A DNA stretch of 64,000 nt, from assembly GCA_039881045.1 (NCBI GenBank), contig JAYWVB010000024.1:372001-436000 (forward strand), given 5' to 3'. The position numbers and the translations under genes were made by a program. The notes beneath the pieces are model-generated. The model ran no database searches, was not told where the DNA came from, and saw only the letters and a list, made by a program, of their open reading frames with translations. Origin of the DNA: Chaetomium olivaceum (Eukaryota; Ascomycota; Sordariomycetes; Sordariales; Chaetomiaceae). Positions 21,082 through 31,547 of the stretch are shown here, piece by piece (positions within the stretch are counted from its first letter, which is position 1; each line of letters begins with the position of its first letter).

Positions 21082-23589
21082 ATGGCTTGCCCACATATTG
21101 GAGCAGCCCGTATGCCACCTTACCTACATCTTTTGTCTCGCGAGCGCTGACATATCGTTAGACCTGTCTAAGCCGACAGTAGCTGATTCCGTGTACCGCG
21201 AGGACTGCACCCAGTGCTTCGATTCCATTGTGCGTATTGAGCCTGTTAGGGTGTCTCCATGCCCCGGCTAACAGTCCAGGATGACCCCGCCGGTCTCGAT
21301 GTCTGCCTCAAGTGCTTCAACGGCGGTTGCGCCGGCGACCGACACCACGCAAAGCTGCACAGCAATGCCAGGAAACATCCCTTAGTCCTCAACATCCGCC
21401 GCACTCGGAAACAAATCGTGAGGGACGAGCCGCCCGCGAAAATGTCGAAGCTTGCCATCGCGGCCGAGACCGAAGCCGACCGCTACGACACGGCGCTGAC
21501 GGTCAAGTGCCTCGAATGTGGGATCGATGACATCGACAAGAGCGACCCCACGATTTCCGCGACGGTCGAGGCGACCATGAAAGCGAACACATTTTCCCGG
21601 AAAGAGGAGGTCAAGGCGTGGGAGCAGAGAGCTGACCAGCTGTGAACACATCTTGATGCTCCAGCAGGACCCACCGCGGCAGATCGAGTCGCAGGATCTG
21701 GGCCACTGCTCCAAGTGCGACTTGAAGGAGAACCTCTGGCTTTGCTTGCAGTGCGGCAACCTCGGCTGCGGGCGGGCACAATTTGGCGGCGTGGGTGGCA
21801 ACTCCCATGCCCTTGCGCATTCCCAGGAGTCCGCCCACGGTGTTGCTGTTAAGCTGGGGTCGATCACGCCCGAGGGGACTGCGGACGTCTACTGTTATAC
21901 ATGCGACGATGAGCGCGTCGATGAGGATCTTGGCGCGCACCTGGCAAATTGGGGCATCATCCTAGCGGAGCGACAGAAAACGGAAAAGAGCTTGACCGAG
22001 ATGCAGATCGAGCAGAATTTGCGGTGGGAGTTTTCGATGACGACCGACGACGGCAAGGAGTTAACGCCGCTTTTTGGTCCGGGTCTCACGGGTCTCAAGA
22101 ATCTTGGGAACAGCTGCTACCTCGCCAGTATCCTACAATGTCTTTTCGACATGCCGTCCTTCCAGCAACGGTATGGGAGCGGGGTTGAGTCCCCTCCCGA
22201 TACGTTGGACCCCGCTCAGGATCTAGAGACTCAGTTGAGGAAGATTGGGGACGGTCTGCTGTCCGGTCGTTACTCCAAGCCGGATTCGGACGTGATTGTT
22301 TCGGAACACTCGCCTGAAGTTCCCCAACAAAAGGGCCTCCAGCCTTCCATGTTCAAGCATCTTATGGGCCGCGGCCATGAGGAGTTCTCGACTATGCGCC
22401 AGCAAGACGCCTTTGAGCTCTTGCAACATCTCATCAAGCTCATCACCAGGTCTCAACACCCTGCCGAACTTGGCGACCCCACTCAGGCTATGCGTTTCGT
22501 GATGGAGCAGCGACTGCAATGCCTCGGGTGTAAGAAGGTGCGTTACAGCACCACGGAACAGGACAGCATATTTATCGACGTGCCGCTCGAGAAACTACCC
22601 GCCGAAAACGGCCAGGAGGCGAAATACAAGCCCGTCAACCTAAAGGAATGTCTTGACAACCTGACTGCGCCGGAGAAGGTTGAGCTGACCTGCTCGTCCT
22701 GCGGCAGCAAGGACGGCTTCAGCAAACGGCAATTGTTCAAGACCTTCCCCGAGGTCCTGGTCGTGAACGCGCGCAAGATGGCTGTGGTAAACTGGGTGCC
22801 TGTCAAGGTCGACGTTCCGGTTTTGGTCGGGGATGAACCGTTCGCTCTGGATTCGTACCTCTCCAAGGGCCAGTTACCCGACGAGGAGGCTCTGCCGGAG
22901 GAGGCGGCCGCGAGCAGCGTACCGGCGTTTGTGCCGAATCAGGAGGCGTTCGCCATGCTGGAGGCGATGGGCTTCCCCAAAGTCCGCTGCGAGAAGGCGC
23001 TACATGCCACCGGCAACAGCGACGCGAACGCGGCGATGGAGTGGTTGTTTGGGCACATGGACGATCCGGATATTGACGCACCGCTCGATCTTGGCGGTGG
23101 CAGCGGCAGCGGCGGGTTCACGGCTGACCCGGAGCAACTTGCGATGCTGGAGTCAATGGGCCTTGGTGGTCCGCGCGCAACTAAGGCGCTCAAGGAGACC
23201 AACGGGGATGTTGAGCGGGCGATCGAGTGGTTGTTTAGCCATCCCGACGACCAAGGGGAGACTAACGAAACCGCCGAGACTGCAGATGCTGGCAGGACCG
23301 CAAACAAGGGTGGCCCGGAGGCAGGGAGCAGTGTGCTGCCGGCCAACTTTCAGCTGCAGTCGATTGCGTGCCACAAGGGGACGAGTATTCATACCGGGTG
23401 AGTAATTTGCCAAAATTATCGACGGAGATCGGGCTAACCTTAGTTTGTAGGCATTACGTTGCGTTCATCCGCAAGAAGCTCGACGACGAGACATCATGGG
23501 TGCTCTTCAATGACGAGAAGGTGGTCAAGGTGGTAGACGTGGAGGAGATGAAGAAGTTTGCCTATGTGTACTTCTTCCGGCGGGTGTAG
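21082..23589 (+). CDS. UBP14: Ubiquitin carboxyl-terminal hydrolase 14 (USP5 type), with one frame break
   Basis: Exons 21082-21109, 21162-21229, 21280-23397 and 23451-23589; about 783 residues, normal for the family. It disassembles free polyubiquitin chains. Order: N-terminal zinc-finger variant (VYREDCTQCFDS, CLKCFNGGCAGDRHH); Zn-UBP finger (LGHCSKCDLKENLWLCLQCG to HGVAVKLG); catalytic Cys box GLKNLGNSCYLASILQCLF; two UBA domains (LEAMGFPKVRCEKAL and LESMGLGGPRATKAL); and the catalytic His box GHYVAFIRKKLDD, created exactly by splicing the last intron. One extra base at about 21628 (reading EVKAWEQ then ELTSCEH) breaks the frame between the two zinc fingers. Since everything else is intact, I suspect a sequence error more than decay. 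Confidence 0.9.
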
Positions 23590-23869
23590 ACACGGCAACC
23601 CATAGAGAAGACCACGTCAAGTACGACGCATGTAGATTCTATGCCCAAAACAAGCATGATAGCGCGGCCCGATATCAGCACCCTTCGCATCCTGTATCCC
23701 ATATTCGCAGTCCCATATACCTATCCATCCATCCACCCTTACAGTGACAGTAGCCTTCCCAACTCCCAAACTCCGCCCAACCCGCCACAACGCAGTATCC
23801 TACACTCCACTCCCCTCTCCATGTCGCCCATCATCTCTTCCCCCCTCCCCGCCCCATCCTCTCGACCAA

Positions 23870-24816
23870 CTAATCCGCCAACCGATAACTCACCAACGTA
23901 TCCACCCGATGACTCTGCGTGCTAAACCCGCGCAGCTGCACCCTCTCGCCGTTCTCAATCTCCTTGGCGTCGCTGTCGCCCCACTCCACGGGGACCTCGG
24001 ACGACGCGTCGGCATACACCAGCACGTTGAAGGTGCAGTCGCCGCCCTGGAGCTGTGGGAGGAAGGTGACCGAGGCAGTGATCTGTCGGAAGATAGCGGC
24101 GATTTCGGCTTGGATCTCGGCTTCGGTCTTTTCTTTGGGCGCTTCTTCGGGGGTGTCGTTTTCTTGGTCGTTGGGTTTTGTTGTTGTTGTGGGGGGTTTG
24201 GAGGACTTGGATTTGGAGGATTTGGATTTGGGTTTGGCGAATATTTGGACCTGTGTTGTGGGGGAGGAGAGGTTGGGTTAGCTTTGGTATGGTGATACGG
24301 CTGGTACAGTGGATGGGAGAGGAAGACGGAGGTGGGAGGGGAGCTTACGTCAAACTGCCACCTCTCAACGTGCTCACCCGTGTCTTTGTCGGTGATCACA
24401 ATAACCAGCTTTTGGATCTTGCCGCCCACCATCCATTTGTCCAGCTGCGACATAATCTTCTTGATGTAGGCGCGCACTTGGTCGTCGGACGATACCAGCA
24501 TGTTCAGCCCATACTTCTTGACGGCGGTGAAGTCTTCGGCGGGGTAGACGCCACGTTGGAAGCTGGGTGCAATGGTTAGCTTTGCGCATACGGACCAGGT
24601 CGGTCAGGAGGGCGAGCGCAGGACTTGAGGGGGCCGTACAGGATCGTGTGGATCGAGTATTGGAACTGTCGCAAAGGAGGGAGCGGTTAGCACAGGGGGT
24701 GGCTGATGTGCGGGATTGCCAGTCGCACTCACAAACTCGGCGACAAGCTTGGCGCTACCCTTGAGTGACAGCTTGTGCACCTTGGATTTGTCTTTTTCGG
24801 GGGCTGCGGACGCCAT
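23870..24816 (-). CDS. MAD2: Mitotic spindle checkpoint protein Mad2
   Basis: Four exons on the minus strand: 24816-24733, 24665-24640, 24562-24349 and 24250-23870. Exon 2 is only 26 nt. Phases agree, giving 234 residues. HORMA-domain landmarks: KLSLKGSAKLVAEFFQYSIH, ILFQRGVYPAEDF, KKYGLNMLVSSDDQVRAYIK, KWMVGGKIQKLVIVITDKD, GEHVERWQFDV, and the C-terminal safety-belt region TASVTFLPQLQGGDCTFNVL to RVDTLVSYRLAD. Mad2 binds Mad1 and Cdc20 at unattached kinetochores and blocks the anaphase-promoting complex. The protein is longer than the usual ~205 residues because of a Lys/Ser/Thr-rich insert (FAKPKSKSSKSKSSKPP onwards) after WQFDVQI. It is convergent with UBP14, 280 bp apart. Confidence 0.92.
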
Positions 24817-25715
24817 GGTCATTAATATCGGTGTACTTGTCGATTCGAGGTTTCGAGGTTCTGGCTTCCGGGTCCCAGGTGCAGGAACAGGAATCGGATC
24901 GGACGCTTGCAGCTCTCCCCCACTTTGTTTACTTTCCAACCATTGGTGGAGGTTGTCAGGGGCTGCGGGTGGTCAAGGAAGTGGGGAGTCGAGGACTCGA
25001 CAACCACCACGTGACCTCGCGCGTATCGGTTGATAAAAAAGTCGTGTCCAGTTTCAGAAGGAGGCTACTTTAACGAACTACTGAAGCTTTGTTCTGCCGT
25101 GTCTGCTCGAGGTTTCACACACTGTATCTTTCGTTGACCGTGACAGCTTTGTCTTTCGACACCCTAAACCGCCTGGCTCGGGTGAGCGAGCACATTTCAC
25201 TACAATGGAATTGTCTTGATCAAGTGCAATAAAATGGCTTAGGAGATCCCCCAGAAATTCTTTCCGTTTCATTAATTCATTAACTTTGACTGACAGCTTA
25301 TCTCTTATCTAGTAACAGCAAGCTAAAACATGAGACCCCCCTCCCTAATCGGGAATGATGATGTCCTAAGATGCTATGCGGCCCAGATTATGGGCAAGTC
25401 TGTGTATAGACACATGTGTATGCGTGGGTTGGGTATCCGGATTGTTTGGCGCTCCCGAAAGAATAAAGTTAGACAATTATGGGTATCGTAAGTTGTGGTG
25501 TGGTTGTGGTGCTCAGTCGAGGAAATCGAGGCGGGTGGGACTTTTCGTGTTCCGTGGAGAATGTTGAAGTTGAATGTCGCAGGGTTCGTAGGCCATCATA
25601 ACCGCCAGCGTTGGTCCCAAGATTTGTTGTTGTCCTAGGTGTATCTCCATCTACGCCCAAGGTTCCCCAGGGTGTGTCTCGGCAATGCGGGGAATGGACT
25701 CCACGGGAACGGCAT
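24817..25715. other. Intergenic
   Basis: Contains the MAD2 promoter (read leftward) and the 3' flank of the membrane-protein gene. No further gene or RNA recognised. Confidence 0.4.
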
Positions 25716-27238
25716 TTAGTAACCGCCCGACCGTCTATTGCTGCGCGGCGGCTGATTTATCCTCACGACCGTCTCTCCCGACTGCTGGAAGTTGAGGTAT
25801 TGCGGTCCATCGGGGTGCTGAATGGCCGGTGGTGTTCCGGGTGGCATGGGCCAAGCCATCTGGCCTGGGGATAGCGCGGCGCTGATCCCACTAGCCGTGC
25901 TGGTACTACTCATGCTGCCCCGGGTGACATGAGCATTAGCGGATGCTACGATTCGGGGATCTGGCGGAGCCTGGATGGGTCGCGAGGTGCGGACTGTCCC
26001 TGGGGAGAGCATGCTGGCTGGTGATATCGGGGAGACGGGGGATGGGGTGAAGCCGCTGGTGGCCACGGAGTCGTTTGTGAAGGTCGACACGCGGTTGCTG
26101 TCTCGCCCAACTGCGGTTGCTGGAGCGGCGCCTGGATGTAGGCGGCCTGTTTGACGCATCGGGGGTTGGGATTGCCCGCCGCGGCCACTGCGGTTTCGGG
26201 CGGCCGAAGCGGCTGCTGCTCCTCCAGCCGTTGTTGCTGCTGCTGCCATAGGCGCCGGGCTTATCAGGTTCCTCCCCATGCTATCTCCACCGGGTGTGTC
26301 GACCCGAGGAGAGCCCCTGGATTGCCCGCCGAGCTTGCGGAATGGTGCTAGCATGCGTTGCACTACAGCTGACCTCCTGAACTTGTAAAGAAGAAGGGCC
26401 AAGAGAGCGAGAAGAAGCAGTAATCCCACTTCCACCTGTTAGCCGTGCGAACATGGAAAGCTGTGGCATGGACAGTGCGGGGTGGAATGGACTCACCAAC
26501 TATACCGGCGATTGCCCCGGGTGCCAGGCCACCACTGGATGTGTCGTCCTGGTCGTTCCCTGTAGTTCCTCCGGTATTCCCACCTCCAACTGCACCACTG
26601 CCAGGTGGACTGGTTGGCAAGGGACCTGTTGCCGATGATACCCAAGATTGTGTCGGCCGGTTTCCGGTACTCGAGCCGGGGTCGCTATGTCCCGAGCCGC
26701 CGGCACCGTTTGATCCCCCGTTCTCGTTCCCATCTCCCGTGCCCGTCCCCGAATCTCCGCCTTCGGATGGCGGCCCATTGCCGTTGCCGTTCCCGTTCCC
26801 GGGTTTATTTCCGCCGCTGCGGCCTGGCTGCACGAAGACGGGCGCCAGGGACGCCGTTTGGCCGCTCGTCTGCTCGGTGTTAGTTGGCAGAGGCATTGGT
26901 GGCGGAACCCGAGGCTGAGAAGTCGGAGAGGGAACAGGTTGAGGGCGATCTGATGGTTTTGCAGATTGTGTGGCAGCCGGCAGCACAGCAGGGGGTTGCG
27001 TTGCGACGGGGGACGTGTGCTGCGGCACAGTCTTCCTTGGCGAGGTGGTAGTCGGCGCGCTGATCGGCGTTTTGGTGGTCGAACTTGGGGTGCTCCCGCC
27101 GCCTGGAGTCCCTGGACGAGTGGGTGTCGAGAGTGCTGAGCAAGCCGGGGGATAGAAATTGCACCACCACGGCCTGTGATTCCCTCCTCTCCCTCCCCAC
27201 TGCCTCCGTTCGAATGACGGATCGTCTGCGATCGGCAT
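25716..27238 (-). CDS. Ser/Thr/Pro-rich single-pass membrane protein, model unresolved
   Basis: The minus-strand frame from about 27238 encodes a long low-complexity region rich in Ser, Thr, Pro and Gly (STPSSTTKTPISAPTTTSP; GNKPGNGNGNGNGPP), then SSGGLAPGAIAGIV. After an intron (about 26496-26436) come a membrane helix and basic stop-transfer, VEVGLLLLLALLALLLYKFRR, and a ~220-residue cytosolic tail rich in Ser and Pro, ending at 25716. This layout is that of fungal cell-surface proteins of the Mid2/stress-sensor style, but no WSC domain or signal peptide is visible, so the N-terminus is probably missing an upstream exon. The best donor (GTGAGT at 26496) leaves the two exons out of phase by one base; GTTGGT three codons' worth upstream would fit. 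No specific function is claimed. Confidence 0.5.
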
Positions 27239-29141
27239 TGTGCCACATGGATGTAGAGTTCCGTATCCACTGCAAAGTACCGAGGACCAAGGTTTCCTGC
27301 TTTCAACACCATAAAAACGAACTCGGTTTATTCCCGTTCTCGATCTAATGCACGAGTGAAGAGGTAGGTAGTCGGAGAGAGAACGAATGAGGGGCGCGAG
27401 AAGGAATGGACCCCAAAGGCGGCGGCGAAGGGGGCACACAGGTTGATTAAACATGAGTGAGCGCACTTGAGGGGCCGCTTTCATTGAGGGTCTGGCCCGA
27501 TCAGGGTATCATTTGGCTGGTGGGCTGGGCTGAGAAGAGCAAAAGCTGCTTGGCTGCATGGCTAGCTGGGCTCAGTTCGCTCATTTGGCACCGTCCCGTT
27601 GCATGGTGCCTGACGCTTGCCCCAACTCGGCATTGCACAGACGGTGATTGGAAAGTTTGGTGCTCAAAAACGGATTGATGTCATGCAGCCTGCGAGCTGC
27701 GCTGCTTGGGTGTTGCCTGCAGAAGATGGAGTTGGGGTCCGGCTCGCGACTGAACGCCGTCAACAACAACATTGGATGGATGGTGAGTTGGTGGGTTTTG
27801 GTGTTTGGAGTTTTGGAGTTTTGGCGGAGTGGCCGAAGTTGGAGTGCTTGGACCACAGCTGATCAGCGGGCGCAAGCGAGACCGAGCACATCATCCCAAA
27901 CCCAGCTTCATCTTCGAGATGGCTGGATTTGAAGTCGGCATCGCCTGGTGCAGTGCTACCCGTGCTGTGCGGCCGGTCCAGACCAGTTCAAGAAAAAGAA
28001 ACTTCCGATCCTGACAATGTCGCGTTGGGGGCCATTCCAGAGCTTCCAGGTTTGCAAGCAGGGGAAGGAACAATGGGACCATGATTCCATGAATCAACAC
28101 CGGAGGGATTGAAGTCTGTGGGGTGGTGGTCACCTGTGGGGTTTCGCTTAACTCAAGTTCAGTGGGGCAACCTGAGTCGGGAATTTCTGCCGAGCAGCGG
28201 GGCTTGCACGTGGAAACAGGGCCGTTGCAAGCCACTCAAGCCACGGTGGATGTCTTGCGGGTTCTAGCGAGCTCGGGTGCTCAACATGATTCAGCCCTAA
28301 CAGACAAGACATCATTGGATTCGGGTTAACGGTTAACTTCGTCAAAGATATACACAGTAGTTTTCACTGTGTTCTGCGTCCTGGGGAGTTGCTTGACCGC
28401 GGAGGAAGGGAAGCTGCAGTCGCCCAAATTCCCGAGCCCTGTAATTACAGTGTCTCAGACTGTAACTCTCCGACTTACGCTTCAACAAAACAATCCACCG
28501 AAGGTTCAAGTGCAGTAAAACAAACCTCAGTCAGGTACCTACACAATACAAACACCAGAAGTCATCGGCACTTCTTTTGAGAAGAAAGATGAAACCTCGG
28601 ATGTTGCTGACAGCATGTCCTCGATGTGGACGATAACAGGTACCGATGTACCTCAGCTACAGATAATTGTATCTGCTCAAAATGGAGTTGATATTCAGGT
28701 ATGATGGTACATACAAGTGGAAGTCAAAGGCTATCTTGATCTTGAATTAGGACAGCAAGCACCAGCTCGGATACCTCGACTACTTTGATCGCACCGGCCA
28801 CCCCGACCGCCATGATCACAGCCAGCACCGTTGTTTCGGTTCCTTCCCGCTGACGATTCATTGCCAGTTGTTGTCCCCCGTGTGGCTCGGCTTGCTGATC
28901 CTCTTCCGACAATGATGGCAGCCGCTCTCGCCCGCTCTCTTGGAGACGCAACACCCGACTGACTAGGCCCATTCCTCGTCGAACCGCCGCCGTCCGTCTT
29001 TGTCCAGCTTGCCGCCGCGGGCGTCCATCCCATACACCGGTACTTAGCCTTCCAGTATCTTCCGCCTATCCGCCCCCCCGTCCCCGTCGCAGCCCACAAC
29101 CTAAACGCCGGAAGCCCGTCCACATCGGCGACCGCATCATG
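27239..29141. other. Long gap without a resolved gene, 1.9 kb
   Basis: 27239-27450 probably holds the missing 5' exon or promoter of the membrane-protein gene. On the minus strand 28731-29123 there is an open stretch with mixed Gly/Arg-rich frames and one short hydrophobic segment. No frame looks consistently protein-like, so I leave it uncalled. TACC/GGTA-rich short motifs occur near 28535 and 28640. Confidence 0.35.
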
Positions 29142-30862
29142 CTAACCGAAAGCATCTATAAACCGGGCACTCGCACCAACCCCTGTCTCCTCCAGCTGCT
29201 CCTTCACCTCCCCAATCCCGGGCGCCACTGCCTCCTCATAAACCTCGCTCTCACCGTCGGCAACGGATGGTCCTCTCCCATCCCCTGGGCCGTCTTCCCG
29301 CCTGAACCACCGCCCCCACCAACAGCGCCAACTCTCGCCTCAAAGTCCGCGCCCCCCGCCCTCAGCACCTCCAGCGTAGCCAACACGTCCCACTCCCGTT
29401 CCACATCCCTCACCCGCTCCTCGCTCCCCGGCCACAACAGCTCGTGCAGCGGCGCCCGGCCCGTGGTACTATCGAGAGTGTTGGGGTCCGCGCCGCGCTC
29501 GAGCAGCGCGTGCACGACGGGGAAGAAGGCGAGGCGGGCGGCGGCGTGGAGGGCCGTGGTCGCGGTGGTGGCGGCCGTGGTCGTGCTGTTGCTGCTAGTT
29601 TTGCTGCTGCACGCGGCGAGCACGGGTGGGTTGGGGCCAGGCGCGCAGGGGGCGTGCAGCAGGGCCAGGGCGGCGTCGAGGTTGCCGCGCACAATCGCTG
29701 TGTACAACGCCGTGTAGCCGCCCCCGTCGGGGGTTTGGAAGGCGGCGGGGTCGCGGGCCAGGAGGGGCGGGATGGCGTCGGCGAAGTTGGCGGCTGCCGC
29801 CAGGTGCAGCGGTGTCTGTCCGCCGTAGTGACACGCGGCCCAGCGCCAGCAGCGGTGGGTGCACGTGTGGGCGCGCACGGCCGGGGGTGTGCGGGTGTCA
29901 ATGTGGGCACCGAAGTCGAGGAGTGCCGTAACCGTCTGGCCGACCTTGTGCTGCCAAAAGCGGTCGGCCACCGAGGGGGCAGAGGTGGAGAGTACATCGC
30001 GGCTCAGCAGCTCCTCGTGACTGAACTTCCGCTGGTAGTTGGAGCTGGGGTCACGGAGGAGCTTGCTGACTGTCACGAGAGGTGACAGCGCCGGGCCGTA
30101 CCGGACGAGGAGGGTGTCTATGCCCACCCTACATCTGGCCTGATGGCGCACACGGAGCCGCCCCTGCTGCCATTGGACCCGGTCTCCGAGGAGGGGCAAG
30201 AATCTTTCCACCGGCCCCGGAATGTATCGCCATTGCAGCGCGGCATGGAGCAATGGCTCTCCAACACCGCCCGCTTTAGCGTTAGCATCGGCGCCACGGA
30301 TGAGGAGGAACCGCGCCGTCCGCGGCATGGCGAAATCGATGGCGGTCCGCAGCGCCGAATCCGTCGTCGTCGGAGAGGTCGGGTTCCCGTAGCACCCGGC
30401 CAGTGCCTGGGCGAGGGACTTTAGCCCCGGGAGTGCTCGGAGGGCGGCAAGGTCGAAGTTGCACCCGGCCCTGATCAGATGCCGGGCAACCCGGGGGGCA
30501 TCGGCAGCTAGGGCAAAGTCGAGAAGGCTAGCGTCCGGCAGTCCAGCGAAGGGAATGAAACTGACGAAGCCGACCACGCTGCGGTAGTTTGTCGTCAGCT
30601 GGTCAAGTATCCTCGTCGAATCGATCCTCGCCGCGTGAAGGAAGACCTCGCTGATGCGAGCCACGCGGTCCTCCTCGTTCCTGGCTTTCTCGACATGGCG
30701 GGGAAGAAGATCGCCCGCGAAAAGGTAATGAAAACCGCGACAGGCGGAAGAGAATGAGCTGAGGGCGCCCAAGTCGAGATTGCCAGCCATTTTTATCCAC
30801 AATTCGACCGGCATCCGGGCCGCCGCGGTATTCGAGGCGGATGAATCTATACCAGCAGCCAT
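29142..30862 (-). CDS. F-box and ankyrin-repeat protein, with one frame break
   Basis: Intronless frame from ATG 30862 (MAAGIDSSASNTAAARMP). Residues ~17-60 are an F-box-like motif (RMPVELWIKMAGNLDLGALSSF). The rest is ankyrin type, for example LLDFALAADAPRVARHLIRAG, FLLIRGADANAKAGG, GGQTPLHLAAAANFADAI, GGYTALYTAIVRGNLDAALA, TTALHAAARLAFFPVVHALL and GRAPLHELLW. The frame as read stops at 29204. The neighbouring frame continues with a well-formed end, VYEEAVAPGIGEVKEQLEE to IDAFG, stopping at 29142-29144. Adding one base in the C run at 29282-29285 joins them (573 residues). F-box proteins recruit targets to SCF ubiquitin ligases; the target here is unknown. Confidence 0.75.
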
Positions 30863-31547
30863 TGTTTATGGTTTGGACTAATATTCGTAGGTTTGACTGA
30901 CGGATGGGTGAATGGGAAAGAAAGCGGATTGAAGACTGGACCAAACGGGAAGAGCTGAGATTTTATACTACGGACTCCCAGTGCTTCCAGACTTCTCCGC
31001 CTGTCAGGCTTGTGTAGTGTTTACATCTGATCTGTGGACTGACGTCAAGAGCCATGGTCTAGATGTTGACAAGTATGGACGCAAGCTCCGGCAAATGGCC
31101 GGGACGGATCATGATGCTGAGAGATGCTCGGACACGACTCCAGACGATAAAACGCTGTGACAAAATCATACCGTCTTTATATGGTTGGTGATATCCCGTA
31201 TCGAAATCCCAAGTACACTACTCCTCCATAGACTGCTGTATCCATCTAGCACCCTCGATCACTGCGGTGTCTACTCTCCCATGACGATAAAAAGCCTTTT
31301 CCCCAAGACATACCCAACAAGGAGTGACACATTATGCCCGATGCCAAAACCGAAACACCGAGAACACTAAAATATGTACGAAAACGACGTCGAGACGGTT
31401 CCCTGGCAGACAGGGATAATCCTTGAGGCAGGGATAATTCCTGAGACAGAAAAACCGAAGGAATGGCGACGCCGATGACCAGACAACTGACAAAACCCGC
31501 CCAAAAAACACAAAAACAAAAGCAACCTGTCCTCATTGCGGCTTCAG
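30863..31547. other. Intergenic
   Basis: Promoter of the F-box/ankyrin gene (read leftward) and the 3' flank of the TRP-like gene. A short near-repeat, agggataatccttgaggc / agggataattcctgagac, sits at about 31411-31447. Confidence 0.4.

Noticed and set aside
21653..23401. Separate gene starting at 21653
   Set aside because: It is the continuation of UBP14 after the one-base frame break; the Zn-finger and catalytic order requires the upstream exons.
26500..27312. 270-codon open frame on the minus strand
   Set aside because: Composition (Arg/Gln/His-rich) is that of a shifted Ser/Thr/Pro-rich coding frame; the S/T/P frame is the real one.
28731..29123. Gly/Arg-rich open frame on minus, possible exon
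   Set aside because: No frame keeps protein-like composition, no splice partners found, no family recognised.
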